This document shows, piece after piece, positions 35,990 to 45,449 of a stretch of 64,000 nucleotides of DNA. Positions within the stretch are counted from its first letter, which is position 1, and the number at the start of each line of letters is the position of its first letter. The notes below the pieces were generated by a model that was not told the DNA's origin, made no database searches, and saw only the letters and a list, made by a program, of their open reading frames with translations. The stretch comes from Gemmata massiliana. GTDB taxonomy: Bacteria > Planctomycetota > Planctomycetia > Gemmatales > Gemmataceae. Both the position numbers and the translations under genes were made by a program. The stretch lies in the NCBI GenBank assembly GCA_000531095.1, contig HG799473.1:1-64000 (forward strand), given 5' to 3'.

Positions 35990-37426
35990 ATGACCACACG
36001 CGAACTCTCTCGTCGCGAATACCTGCGTGCCATGACCGCGGCCGGCCTCGCGACCATCGCAAGCGGCGAACCACGTTTGTGCGCTGCGGACCCGGTCGCG
36101 CACCCCAAGCCCACCGCCGATACGTGCATTCTCCTCTGGATGGCCGGCGGAATGGGGGCGCCGGACACATTCGATCCGAAGCGCTACACCAAGTTCGAGG
36201 TCGGCGTCCCGGTCGACAAGATCCTGTCCACGTTCCCGGCCATCGACACGGTCGTGGACAACATCAAGTTCACCGAGGGACTGGAACACATCGCGAAGGT
36301 GATCGACCGCGGCGCGCTCATCCGGTCGCACGTGGTCGCGGACCTGGGCAACATCCTGCACTCGCGCCACCAGTACCACTGGCACACCGGGTACGTCCCG
36401 CCGCAAACGGTCGCGTGCCCGCACATCGGGGCGTGGATGGCCCGCGTGCTCGGCCCGCGCAACTCCGCCATTCCGCCGTTCATCAACATCGGGCAGCGGC
36501 TCGAAGGGCACGGCGAATCGGAAGAACTGAAGGCGTTCACCACGGGCGGGTTCTTCGGCACCGAGTTCGGGCCGTTCAACCTCCCCTTCCCCGATGACGC
36601 CGTAAACGCGGTCCGGCCGCCCAAGGGCATGACACCCGAACGCTTCTCCGCGCGCCACGAGAAATTCAAGGAACTGCTAAAAGCCTCGCCCGTGGGCGAG
36701 ATGGCCAGCGACCACCACCACGAGTCGATGCTCAAGTCCGTCGAGAACGCGCACCGACTGCTCACGAGCAAGGAGCGCGACGCCTTCGACATCACCAAAG
36801 AGCCGAAGGCGAGTTACGACAAGTACAACACCGGGCGATTCGGGTTGGGGTGCCTGCTCGCCCGGCGCCTAGCAGAGTCCGGGGCGCGTTTCATCGAGGT
36901 GACGACCGAGTACGTGCCGTTCCTCCACTGGGACACGCACGAGAACGGCCACACCACTTACACTCGCATGAAGAAGGAAATCGACCGCCCCATCGCCCAA
37001 CTGATCCTCGATCTGGAACAGCGCGCGATGCTCGACCGCACGCTCGTCGTACTGGCGAGCGAGTTCAGCCGGGACATGATGATCGAGGGCGTACCGGGCA
37101 GCACGGCGAAGGATCAGTCCCTCGCGAAAGCCGAAAAACTCGGTGAACTGAAGCACTACGGACTGCACCGGCACTTCACCGGCTCCGGGTCGGTGCTGAT
37201 GTTCGGCGGCGGGATCAAGAAGGGCCTACTGTACGGCGAAACGGCCGCGGAACGACCGCTCGTCACGACGAAGAACCCGGTCAGTATTCGCGACCTGCAC
37301 GCGACCATCTTCCACGCGATGGGGATCTCGCCAAAGACTGCGTTTGACGTCGAGAAGCGCCCGTTCTACGCGACCGAAGACGGTAAGGGGAAACCCGTCA
37401 TGGACCTGTTCGCGCGCGGGAAGTGA
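35990..37426 (+). CDS. DUF1501 family exported protein
   Basis: 478 residues. An N-terminal twin-Arg-like sequence, LSRREYLRAMTAAGLATIAS, suggests Tat export. The DUF1501 features follow: CILLWMAGGMGAPDTFDPK near 45, LGCLLARRLAESGARFIEVT, THENGHTTYTRMKKEIDRP, TLVVLASEFSRDM and MFGGGIKKGLLYGET. The fold is sulfatase/alkaline phosphatase-like. It starts 11 bp after the DUF1549/DUF1553 gene and is surely in the same operon. The partner relation is well known in planctomycetes, while the substrate is not. Start ATG at 35990, preceded by ACGGAGGCCGAC. Confidence 0.92.
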   Translation: MTTRELSRREYLRAMTAAGLATIASGEPRLCAADPVAHPKPTADTCILLWMAGGMGAPDTFDPKRYTKFEVGVPVDKILSTFPAIDTVVDNIKFTEGLEHIAKVIDRGALIRSHVVADLGNILHSRHQYHWHTGYVPPQTVACPHIGAWMARVLGPRNSAIPPFINIGQRLEGHGESEELKAFTTGGFFGTEFGPFNLPFPDDAVNAVRPPKGMTPERFSARHEKFKELLKASPVGEMASDHHHESMLKSVENAHRLLTSKERDAFDITKEPKASYDKYNTGRFGLGCLLARRLAESGARFIEVTTEYVPFLHWDTHENGHTTYTRMKKEIDRPIAQLILDLEQRAMLDRTLVVLASEFSRDMMIEGVPGSTAKDQSLAKAEKLGELKHYGLHRHFTGSGSVLMFGGGIKKGLLYGETAAERPLVTTKNPVSIRDLHATIFHAMGISPKTAFDVEKRPFYATEDGKGKPVMDLFARGK

Positions 37427-37434
37427 TTCACCGA

Positions 37435-37537
37435 CCCAACGGCTTGGTGAACCCCGCGCAAGGGCGGTGGGTGTGGCTTATTGCTGGGTTGGAAGAGACC
37501 CGCCGCCCTTGCGGGCGGGGTTCACCAAGCCGTTGGG
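37435..37537. terminator. Large hairpin after the DUF1501 gene
   Basis: CCCAACGGCTTGGTGAACCC... (37435-37457) pairs perfectly with 37515-37537 over 23 bp, and the pairing extends inward with AAGGGCGG and CCGCCCTT. It may end the operon or be a dispersed palindrome; there is no T run. Confidence 0.7.
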
Positions 37538-37728
37538 CTGCCAGGAAGCCATCGACACGGGTGCCCCGACAGGACAGAGACTGTCCGTGAATCCCGCCCT
37601 TGCGGGCGACGGGTTGCTCGACTGTCACTTCCCTACAAAAGTCTGTATCTCCCACGAATAGACACCCGATCAGCCCGCCGGGGCGGATAATGGAAGTGCC
37701 GCGCACAGTTACCAACCGGTATAATCCC

Positions 37729-38418
37729 ATGCGAGCCGCGCTGATGTGGGCTGTTCCGCTCGTGCTGGTTGTCGCCTATTTGCTGATCGCAAAAGTCATT
37801 ACCCGCGAACCACCAATGGCATCGGAAAACTTCCCAGTCCTCGATCCCGACGACATCGGCGCAACGCCAGCCGCTCCCGCGACCACCGAAGTGGCCACCT
37901 TCGGGTCCGGGTGCTTCTGGTGTACCGAGGCCGTGTTCTTACAGATGAAGGGTGTGCAGAAGGTCGTGTCCGGCTACAGCGGCGGGCACGTTCCCAACCC
38001 GACCTACGAGCAGATCTGCTCCGGGCGCACCGGGCACGCGGAAGTGGTTCAGGTCACGTTCGACCCGTCCGTGGTATCGTTCGCGGAGCTGCTCGAAGTG
38101 TTCTGGCGGTCGCACGACCCGACCACGCTGAACCGGCAAGGGCACGACGTCGGCACGCAGTACCGGTCCGCCGTCTTCTACCACTCCGAACAGCAGAAGC
38201 GGCTCGCCGAGCGGTACAAGGCGAAGATCGACGCGGCGGGCGTGTTCTCGGCTCCGATTGTCACCCAAATCGTGCCGTTCACCGAGTTCTTCTCCGCGGA
38301 AGCCTACCACCAGGACTACTACGCTAACAACACGCAGCAACCGTACTGCCGCGCGGTCATCGACCCCAAGGTCGAGAAACTGCGCAAAGTGTTTCACGAC
38401 CGGCTGAAGGGCGAGTAA
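37729..38418 (+). CDS. msrA: Peptide methionine-S-sulfoxide reductase, membrane-anchored
   Basis: 229 residues. An N-terminal membrane helix (MRAALMWAVPLVLVVAYLLI) precedes the MsrA domain. The catalytic GCFWCTEAVF is near residue 62, followed by GYSGGHVPNPTYEQICSG, TGHAEVVQVTFDP and the end YHQDYYANN. It reduces Met-S-sulfoxide in proteins. The helix means that it works outside the cytoplasmic membrane, which is less common for MsrA. It starts 300 bp after the DUF1501 operon and 50 bp before the XRE gene. ATG at 37729 was chosen because the helix begins there; an upstream in-frame start would add 13 residues. Confidence 0.92.
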   Translation: MRAALMWAVPLVLVVAYLLIAKVITREPPMASENFPVLDPDDIGATPAAPATTEVATFGSGCFWCTEAVFLQMKGVQKVVSGYSGGHVPNPTYEQICSGRTGHAEVVQVTFDPSVVSFAELLEVFWRSHDPTTLNRQGHDVGTQYRSAVFYHSEQQKRLAERYKAKIDAAGVFSAPIVTQIVPFTEFFSAEAYHQDYYANNTQQPYCRAVIDPKVEKLRKVFHDRLKGE

Positions 38419-38468
38419 CGTTTGGTTTTCCGGAGAAACGCGGAACAGAAAGCAAACGCGAGGTGACG

Positions 38469-38780
38469 ATGACCCTGGCGAAGAAGAAAACGACGCCCGC
38501 GTTCCGGGCGCGCCTCCGACAGTTGCGGGACGCGGTCGGGATCTCCCAGGTACGAACCGCCAAGATCGTGGGCGTTCACATCGCGACGTACATGCGCTGG
38601 GAGCGCCTCGGCGAAACCGAACCGACGTTCTCGCAACTGTGCGTGCTGGCCGACACGTTCGGGGTCACACTGAACGACTTCGTGACCGAGGCTCCGCCGG
38701 CCGAAACACCCGAACCGGAACCGGTGGCCAAAGCACCCAAGAAAAAGCCCGCCCCGAAGAAGGCAAAGGGCAAGAAGTAG
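38469..38780 (+). CDS. XRE-family HTH regulator with Lys/Pro-rich tail
   Basis: About 103 residues. The helix-turn-helix lies near 15-65: FRARLRQLRDAVGISQVRTA, VGVHIATYMRWERLG and FSQLCVLADTFGVTLNDFV. The last 30 residues are a Pro/Lys-rich tail (KAPKKKPAPKKAKGKK) that could add non-specific DNA binding. The start ATG at 38469 has GAGGTG upstream; a GTG two codons earlier is possible. It lies 50 bp after msrA on the same strand and is convergent with the antiporter gene, whose 3' end is 16 bp away. Target genes unknown. Confidence 0.8.
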   Translation: MTLAKKKTTPAFRARLRQLRDAVGISQVRTAKIVGVHIATYMRWERLGETEPTFSQLCVLADTFGVTLNDFVTEAPPAETPEPEPVAKAPKKKPAPKKAKGKK

Positions 38781-38796
38781 CTCCGCAAACCAACCG

Positions 38797-40542
38797 TTAG
38801 CCTTTCTTCTCCTCGGGGGTCGTGTCGCCGAACAAATCGGCCCGAACCCGTTCACGTTCGCGGTCGATCTGCTCGGGCGCTGCACCGAGTTCCCGAAGCA
38901 CGGATTCGGTCATCGCCAGAGCCACCTCTCCCTCCCCCGCGAACACCTCGTCCGCGCCGGCCTTCCGCAAATCGGCGCGCTCGCGCAAATAGGCCGACCG
39001 CGCTAGCACCCGAATCGCCGGGTTCAGTTCGCGTGCCAGTCGAACCACTTCCTCCGCGCCCTTCAGTCCGGATGCACTGAGGATCAGGCTCCCGGCCTGG
39101 TCCAAGCCCGCTTCTTTCAGCGTATCCTGGCGCGCGGCGTCGCCGTACACCGCCGCGATGCCTTCGGAACGCAGCCGCCGGACCGTTTCCAGGTTCATTT
39201 CGATGATCGTGGGTACGATCCCGTTCTCCTTGAGGAGCCGGGCCAGCGTGCGCCCGACCGGGCCGTACCCGATGACCACTGCCCGGTAGCGCGGGTCCGA
39301 TTCCTCCGGCAGCACGGGATTGGTCCCACCGGGTCCGCGTCGGCGCGAGTTCAACAGGTGCCACAACCGCGGACGAGCTGCGGCCCACGCTTCGATCGGC
39401 CCAACAGCACGATAGAGGAGCGGGTTAACCGAGATCGAGACGATCGCCGCCGCAACCAGCGCGCTCGTGGCCTCGTCGGGCAACACCTTCAGCTTGGTAC
39501 CGAGCGCGGCCAGGATGAACGAGAACTCGCCGATCTGCCCGAGCGCCACGGCCACGGCGATCGCGATCCGCACCGGGTACCCGAGGAGCAGAACGATACC
39601 AATGGCCGCGAGCGGTTTACCGATCATGACGACCGCGAGCGTCGCCAGCACTACCAGCGGGGCGTCGATCAAGTAGTGCGGGTCGAACAGCATCCCGACC
39701 GAAACGAAGAACAGCACCGCGAACGCATCGCGCATCGGGAGCGCGTCGGACGCGGCCCGGAGGCTGAAGTCGCTCCGCCCCACGATCATCCCCGCGAGGA
39801 ACGCACCGAGGGCCATCGACACGCCGAACAGCATCGAAGAGCCGACCGCGATCCCCAGCGCCACAACGAGCACGGTCAGGGTAAACAGTTCGCGCGACCC
39901 GGTATCGGCCACCCGGTTCAGGAGCCACGGAATGACGCGCCCGCCGACTGGCATAGCAACGGCGATCAGCAAGCCGATTTTGACCACCGCCAGTCCAACC
40001 GCGAGTGCGAGTCCGCCTTCCGAGTTCCCAAATAGGGGCGGGAGCAGAACCAACACGAGCACGGTGAAGATGTCCTCGACGACCAGCCACCCGATCGCGA
40101 TGTGCCCCGTCGGAGTGTGAAGCTCGTTGGCATCCGATAGCACCCGCGTCAGCACCACGGTACTCGCAACCGACAGCGCCAACCCGAACACCACACCGGC
40201 CGAAGCCCCCCACCCCAGCGCTAGCGCCACAACCGCCCCCAGCACGGTTGCCACCAAACTTTGAACGATCGCACCAGGAAGCGCGATCCGGCGGACCGCG
40301 AGTAACTCATCGAAGTGGAAGTGAAGCCCGACTCCGAACATGAGCAAGATGACCCCGATTTCGGCCATCTGCTCGGCCAGGTGTTTATCCGCGACGAAGC
40401 CGGGCGTGTGCGGCCCGACCACGATACCAGCCAGTAAGTAACCGACGATGGGAGAGAGGCCGATCCGGTGTGTGACGTAGCCGAACGCCAGCGCTACAGT
40501 GAGCCCGAAGGTCAGAGTGAGTATCAATTCCGTGTCGTGCAT
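38797..40542 (-). CDS. Kef-type monovalent cation:proton antiporter with TrkA-N domain
   Basis: 581 residues. About 12-13 membrane helices in the first 400 (LTFGLTVALAFGYVTHRIGL, then IVGYLLAGIVVGPHTPGFVA, in pieces; LGAFLAGMIVGRSDFSLRAA), typical of the CPA2 family. The C-terminal TrkA-N (RCK) domain has the nucleotide-binding AVVIGYGPVGRTLARLLKENG. This is the YbaL/KefB type and should exchange K+ or Na+ for protons under ligand control. The ATG at 40542 begins MHDTELILTLTFG; frames further upstream are too polar to be the protein start. A 620-bp gap precedes the next gene. Confidence 0.88.
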   Translation of the reverse strand: MHDTELILTLTFGLTVALAFGYVTHRIGLSPIVGYLLAGIVVGPHTPGFVADKHLAEQMAEIGVILLMFGVGLHFHFDELLAVRRIALPGAIVQSLVATVLGAVVALALGWGASAGVVFGLALSVASTVVLTRVLSDANELHTPTGHIAIGWLVVEDIFTVLVLVLLPPLFGNSEGGLALAVGLAVVKIGLLIAVAMPVGGRVIPWLLNRVADTGSRELFTLTVLVVALGIAVGSSMLFGVSMALGAFLAGMIVGRSDFSLRAASDALPMRDAFAVLFFVSVGMLFDPHYLIDAPLVVLATLAVVMIGKPLAAIGIVLLLGYPVRIAIAVAVALGQIGEFSFILAALGTKLKVLPDEATSALVAAAIVSISVNPLLYRAVGPIEAWAAARPRLWHLLNSRRRGPGGTNPVLPEESDPRYRAVVIGYGPVGRTLARLLKENGIVPTIIEMNLETVRRLRSEGIAAVYGDAARQDTLKEAGLDQAGSLILSASGLKGAEEVVRLARELNPAIRVLARSAYLRERADLRKAGADEVFAGEGEVALAMTESVLRELGAAPEQIDRERERVRADLFGDTTPEEKKG

Positions 40543-41160
40543 AGGCCCACGTGTACCGTATGGCAAAACGAATGTGTATCGGAAACCGATCCCGACATGG
40601 GACCAAATCCTGGCCGCGCTGTCCAAATGCTGAACACACGAATCTGCCCTTAATAACCGGGGATTCGCCCAGCGGCACTCGAAATTAAGCCGTAAACAGC
40701 CAGAATTCGCGGCCCGTAACGCACTAGTGCAAACGAGTTGCCGACCCTCAAAAGAGTGCAAAATACTGAACCGGATAGCGCCCCTCTGAGCACCACCCGG
40801 TTCGTGGCGCAACCGACAACCGTACCGCCAATTGAAGCCGCCTGTTCATCGCGGCACCCGAATTGCTCGTGTATCCCTCTAATGCCGGCAGAGCGCAGCA
40901 TGCCCGGACGAAATGTTTGGTAAGTTCGCGAAGCCAAATATGACACGTGAGGCTTCGCGTCAACAAAGTATCACATTCGGCCGCACTTTGCGTGCAACCG
41001 CAACTACCGATTAATCAACACCTTCGGCGAATATCGGCGCGGGAATCTTCATCCGCGCTTGGCAACACGAACCCCGCGAGGTAAAACGGTACCGGGCTTT
41101 GGAAGGCCCGTCGCCCCTCCCGACGGACCCTTCACATGGATCGTGACGGGCCGGACGTTA
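40543..41160. other. Intergenic, no gene recognised
   Basis: About 620 bp between divergent genes. It holds no coding frame with protein-like composition. It must contain promoters for both flanking genes. Confidence 0.4.
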
Positions 41161-42270
41161 ATGAGGACGCCACCCATGGCGCGTCGAAGCGCCGACCCCG
41201 AGAGTACCAGCACGAAAACGTCTTCCGGTTTACGCAGGTCGGACCGATTCTTGCTCGGTCTCAACTCGTTCGATCGGGTCGTTTTCGTCTCCCACGTTCA
41301 ACCGGACCCGGACAGCCTGGGCAGCATGTTGGGCCTGGCCCACCTGGTCGAAACCCGCCTCGGTAAGCCCACCCTCATCACCCGCGACGGTCTCATCAGC
41401 CGGGCCGAGAACCGGGCACTCGTCGATGTTCTCAACCTCGAACTCGTACCCGTCGAAGACGTCGCGTGGGGGCAGAACGATGCGGTCGTGATGGTGGACA
41501 GCCAACCCCGCACCGGGCGCCACACGTTCCCCGATTCGGTCCCTCTGTTCGCGGTCATCGACCACCACGACACCCCCGGCGACCTCGAAGGCGTCACGTT
41601 CACCGACATCCGCGCCACGCACGGCGCGACCTGCACGCTCGTCACCAAGTACCTGCTCGAACAGGGCGTGACGATCCCGGAACGGGTCGCGACCGCCCTG
41701 CTCTACGGCATCGAGACGGAAGTCACGGGGTACCCGCGCGAGGCCAGCCCCGCGGACGACGCGGCGCTCATCGTCCTGTACCCGATCGCGGACAAGGACG
41801 TGATCGCGCAGATCCGCAACGCCCGGCTCCCGCACAGCTACTTCGAGTGTACCCTCCAGGCGATGCAAAGTTCGTTCATTTACGACCGCCTGCTGCTGAG
41901 CTGGGTGAACCCGCTCCCGCTACCGGAACAAGCGGCCGAAGTCGTGGACTTCATGATCCGCTTCGATCAGGTGGATTACGCGGTGTGCGGCGGCGTGTAC
42001 GAAGACTCCCTCATCCTCTCCGTGCGCGCCTCGATCGAGAACGCACGCGCGGGCGAGATCTTGCGCCAGGTTGTGGGCAAACTCGGACGCGCCGGCGGGC
42101 ACGACCGGCGCGCGGGCGGGAGCATCCCGCTTTCGAGCACCGCGCCCAGCGCCATTGAGGACATCCAGGCCGAACTCCGGCGCCGGTTCCTCAAGGCGCT
42201 CAAGATCGAGGACACGCGCGGCCAGCGCCTCGTCCCGCTCCGCGACATGCTCCAGAACTTGCAGTCGTAA
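41161..42270 (+). CDS. DHH-family phosphoesterase (NrnA-like)
   Basis: About 369 residues. DHH domain motifs: SHVQPDPDSLGSMLGLAHL, VMVDSQPRTG and VIDHHDTPGD. The DHHA1 end is GKLGRAGGHDRRAGGSIPL. This is the layout of bifunctional oligoribonuclease/PAP phosphatase NrnA and related nanoRNases, which degrade 2-5-nt RNAs or pAp using manganese. The start is uncertain: ATG at 41161 (MRTPPMARRSADP) or 41176. A basic N-terminal extension of ~35 residues precedes the fold. It lies 144 bp before the LRR gene on the same strand. No partner suggests a special role. Confidence 0.85.
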   Translation: MRTPPMARRSADPESTSTKTSSGLRRSDRFLLGLNSFDRVVFVSHVQPDPDSLGSMLGLAHLVETRLGKPTLITRDGLISRAENRALVDVLNLELVPVEDVAWGQNDAVVMVDSQPRTGRHTFPDSVPLFAVIDHHDTPGDLEGVTFTDIRATHGATCTLVTKYLLEQGVTIPERVATALLYGIETEVTGYPREASPADDAALIVLYPIADKDVIAQIRNARLPHSYFECTLQAMQSSFIYDRLLLSWVNPLPLPEQAAEVVDFMIRFDQVDYAVCGGVYEDSLILSVRASIENARAGEILRQVVGKLGRAGGHDRRAGGSIPLSSTAPSAIEDIQAELRRRFLKALKIEDTRGQRLVPLRDMLQNLQS

Positions 42271-42413
42271 ATTCCGAGATGGGTTCGTCCCGATCGCCCC
42301 GGTGACGCTTAATTTTGAACTCGAACCCGACTCGGTGCCGGCAAACCGCACATCCCCGAACGACCGGGCTTCCCTCGCGCCCGGTCGTTCGCCTCTTGTC
42401 GGGAGGTCCATCC

Positions 42414-43097
42414 GTGAGACACGCACTCGTACTCGGGTTGACCGCGTCGCTAATCACTCTTGCCCCGAGCGCCCCTGTCCCGCCGCGCGACGAGCGAAAG
42501 GAACAAGAACAGGCCCTCGAAGTCATCAAAAAACTCGGGGGCGAAGTGTTGTTCGATTACCAACAAGCGGACCCGACCAAACCGAACGTATTTGATCCCA
42601 AAGCTACGCCAGAAAGACCCGACGCATTCCACCGGGTCGTCCAGGTCGGCCTACGAAAAACGAAAGTGACGAACGACGACCTCACCGTCCTGCGGCTTCT
42701 ACCCCATCTCAAGAACGTCGACCTGAGCGAAACCCAGATAACGAGTAAGGGCCTCGCACACCTCAGTTCACTGAAAGACCTCCGCGTACTCGCGCTTTGG
42801 AAAACGCACGTCGACGATGAGGGTTTAGCGCACCTCAAGGGGCTTACGAAACTCTGGCAGTTGATTCTCGACGAAACCAAAATTACGGACGAGGGGCTCC
42901 AGCACCTCAAAGATCTCACCGAATTAGAAGAGTGGCTCGGGTTAGCGGGCACGAAAGTGACGGACGACGGGCTCAAGAACCTAGAAAAGCTCACCAAACT
43001 GCGATCCCTGAACCTGCGTCAAACGGGGGTCACGGACCAGGGTGCGAAAAAGTTACGGGCCGCTTTGCCCAAAACAAACATCTCGGTCGGCCCGTAA
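42414..43097 (+). CDS. Exported leucine-rich-repeat protein
   Basis: 227 residues starting at a GTG (MRHALVLGLTASLITLAPS) with GGGAGG 8 bp upstream. Signal peptide to about residue 20, then a charged region (ERKEQEQALEVIKKLGGE), then about six LRR units of the type TKVTDDGLKNLEKLTKLRSL. Such TxITDxGLxxLxxLxxL repeats are typical of Gemmata and other planctomycetes. LRR surfaces usually bind proteins, and this one would act outside the membrane. No catalytic domain. Spaced 58 bp from the SppA gene, with the same direction. Confidence 0.8.
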   Translation: MRHALVLGLTASLITLAPSAPVPPRDERKEQEQALEVIKKLGGEVLFDYQQADPTKPNVFDPKATPERPDAFHRVVQVGLRKTKVTNDDLTVLRLLPHLKNVDLSETQITSKGLAHLSSLKDLRVLALWKTHVDDEGLAHLKGLTKLWQLILDETKITDEGLQHLKDLTELEEWLGLAGTKVTDDGLKNLEKLTKLRSLNLRQTGVTDQGAKKLRAALPKTNISVGP

Positions 43098-43155
43098 TCA
43101 CTGTTTGCCGCCCCAAAGAACCATCGCCCTTACCCGAATAGCCGAACACTCCCAC

Positions 43156-44307
43156 ATGTCTACCCCCGCACCCACACCGAGCGCTCCACCCGCGAAGTCC
43201 ACTTTGCGGAGCGGATGTTTGCTCCCGGTGGCGGTGCTGTTCTTTCTGCTCTCGGTCCTCGTCAACGTCGTGTTCCTGCTCGGCTACACGGGCGCAATCA
43301 GCGACCCGTTGGCCGAAACGCCCGATACCCTCAACGAGCAGTTTTACCTCGGGGACACCCACGCACGCGACAAGGTCGCGATCGTCCGCGTGAGCGGGGT
43401 CATTACCGACGGCGGGATCGCGTACCCGGTTCAGCAACTCCGTGCGGCGGCCGCGGACCGGCACGTCAAAGTCGTGGTTCTGCGCGTCGACAGCCCCGGT
43501 GGAACCGTCACCGCGAGCGAAGAACTCTACCAGTGCATCCTGAACTTGCGGGACAACACCGGGCGCCGATTCCCCGGCACCGGTCCCAAACCGGTCTCGG
43601 TGTCGATGGGCGGACTGGCGACCTCCGGCGGGTACTACATCGCCACCGCCGGGAACCCAATCGTCGCAGAGAAGACGACCATTACTGGCTCCATCGGCGT
43701 GTTCGCCGCGTTACCCAACGTCGCGGGGTGGGCGCACAAGAACGGTGTGAAACTCGAACTCGTGAAGGCCGGCGGCATCAAAGCGAGCGGGTCGTTTTTC
43801 CACGACCTCGGGCCGGAAGAACGGCAAACGTGGCAGGACACCGTTGATAACGCCTACGACGAGTTCCTCAAAACGATCGCGGCCGGCCGACCGGGACTTA
43901 ACCCGGATGCTCTTCAGCACGAACCCGTGATCCAGCGCGTGGTGCAAGAGCGCGACGAGAAGGGGAACCCGAAACTCGTAAACGGCAAAACGGTCGATGT
44001 GAAATACACCCGCGTTCGGGCTGACGGGGGAACGTTCACCGCGCAACAGGCCCATCAGTTCAAATTGATCGACGGAATCGAGGATCTGCCCAACGCGATC
44101 CGCAACGCGGCCGTCCGCGCCGGGCTGTCGAGCTTCAAGGCGATCGTGTACGAGCGCCCCCAAGGGTTGGTCGAAAAGCTAACGGGCGTGAAGGTTCAAG
44201 GGCGCGGGGGTGCGTTCGAGATTCCGGACGTTAGCGCCAACTTGACACCGCGTCTCTGGTACCTTGCGCCCACCGCCGACGCCGGATTGCTTGCCCCGAA
44301 TCCGTAA
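43156..44307 (+). CDS. sppA: Signal peptide peptidase SppA, S49 family
   Basis: 383 residues. Membrane helix near 22-44 (LPVAVLFFLLSVLVNVVFLL), then the S49 protease: VAIVRVSGVITDGG, VVVLRVDSPGGTVTASEELY and GGLATSGGYYIATAGNP, where Ser in ATSGGYY is the usual nucleophile, then TTITGSIGVFAALPN. It degrades cleaved signal peptides in the membrane. A C-terminal part with DVKYTRVRADGGTFTAQQAH follows, shorter than the duplicated E. coli form. ATG at 43156. It lies 58 bp after the LRR gene. The following 470 bp hold no gene. Confidence 0.9.
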   Translation: MSTPAPTPSAPPAKSTLRSGCLLPVAVLFFLLSVLVNVVFLLGYTGAISDPLAETPDTLNEQFYLGDTHARDKVAIVRVSGVITDGGIAYPVQQLRAAAADRHVKVVVLRVDSPGGTVTASEELYQCILNLRDNTGRRFPGTGPKPVSVSMGGLATSGGYYIATAGNPIVAEKTTITGSIGVFAALPNVAGWAHKNGVKLELVKAGGIKASGSFFHDLGPEERQTWQDTVDNAYDEFLKTIAAGRPGLNPDALQHEPVIQRVVQERDEKGNPKLVNGKTVDVKYTRVRADGGTFTAQQAHQFKLIDGIEDLPNAIRNAAVRAGLSSFKAIVYERPQGLVEKLTGVKVQGRGGAFEIPDVSANLTPRLWYLAPTADAGLLAPNP

Positions 44308-44775
44308 TCCACTACAGCGATCTGCTCAATTCTTGGACACTTGTCGTTCTTTTGGCCGGCCTAATCACATTGGACAGTTGGTTGCCATCCACAAAATGGG
44401 TCGCGTTTTGGCTGGCCCTGAATTTGGGTGCTATCATTCGCACAACACTCACAGCGCCAACGAAATATCGCCTTCCTCGTCTGAAATCCTGAAACTGTTT
44501 GCGGTTGACGACGATCTTATTAGTAGTAAGCCGCGTCGCTTCAGCAGTCTCGGCACGCTCTGTGCAGGAAAATTTCGCTCCAGCCTACCCTTCCGGGGCG
44601 GTTTAGTGAAAGATGCACCGGGTAAGCCGCCTATAGTACTTGTCGTCGGGAAAATAGAACTGCAACGGGGCGATTTTGCTTCGGGAATTTCTAGATCCCG
44701 TTGAATCGAATTTAACCCAATAGGCTCCAACGGTTATGGCCGAACGGATGCTGAGGACCTGGGAGGTACACCACA
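44308..44775. other. Intergenic, no gene recognised
   Basis: About 470 bp of somewhat lower GC than its surroundings. Open frames are short and lack protein-like composition. Probably the promoter region of the zinc-finger gene. Confidence 0.4.
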
Positions 44776-45240
44776 ATGGCCCGCCAAGATGCTCTCCTGA
44801 GACTGCATAAGAGCTTGATCGCCCGGCGCACCGAACTCCGGAAGCGGCTCGGGCTCGAACTTGAAGAACTTGCACACATCAAGCACTCCTCCGCTTCGGG
44901 CGACGCGGCGGACGCGGCGTTCGACGCGAGTGGGGAAGAAATTTCTTCGACGCTTGCCGAACTCGAAGCGAAAGAGTTGGCCCAAATTGAACGCGCCCTC
45001 CGGCGCCTCAAGGCCGGCACCTACGGCAAGTGCGAAGTGTGTGCGATCAAGATCCCCGTCGCCCGGCTCAACGCGCTGCCGTTCAGCACGCTGTGCGTGA
45101 AGTGCCAACGGGAAATGGAACTCGACGGCGGTTGGGCCGCCGACCACGTCGGCACCGACTGGGGCCGGATCTCGGACGGCAACCCGATGGAAGACCGCGA
45201 GTTCCGGCTCGCCGACATCGAAAGTGATCTCGGCAAGTAA
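44776..45240 (+). CDS. DksA/TraR-type C4 zinc-finger protein
   Basis: 154 residues. A coiled-coil N-terminal half (LLRLHKSLIARRTELRKRLG) is followed by the DksA/TraR zinc finger YGKCEVCAIKIPVARLNAL, then LCVKCQREMEL, with spacing C-x2-C-x17-C-x2-C. Such proteins bind RNA polymerase in the secondary channel and adjust rRNA and stress-gene transcription. The acidic pair expected at the coiled-coil tip is present as DAADAAFDASGEEI, so a DksA-like role is plausible. The terminator at 45264-45296 follows. ATG at 44776, with GGGAGG upstream. Confidence 0.88.
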   Translation: MARQDALLRLHKSLIARRTELRKRLGLELEELAHIKHSSASGDAADAAFDASGEEISSTLAELEAKELAQIERALRRLKAGTYGKCEVCAIKIPVARLNALPFSTLCVKCQREMELDGGWAADHVGTDWGRISDGNPMEDREFRLADIESDLGK

Positions 45241-45263
45241 CGCCGTTTAGACGGATTACACCG

Positions 45264-45296
45264 AGTCCGCGGCCTTTACAGACTGCGGGCTTTTTT
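45264..45296 (+). terminator. Rho-independent terminator
   Basis: AGTCCGC pairs with GCGGGCT (7 bp, one wobble) and is followed by a run of six Ts at 45291-45296. It lies 24 bp after the stop of the zinc-finger gene. Confidence 0.8.
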
Positions 45297-45449
45297 CGTT
45301 TTGTGCCTGGAGCAATTCGCCGATTGCGCAGTTTCGCCCGGAGGGTGCTCGCGCGCCGGGAGTGCGGGAGAGTAAAGTGGAAGCGGTTGAACGGGCTCGG
45401 GTGCCCCAAGCGCCCCGCGCCGGGCCAGTTTTCACTCAAGGCGGACGTC

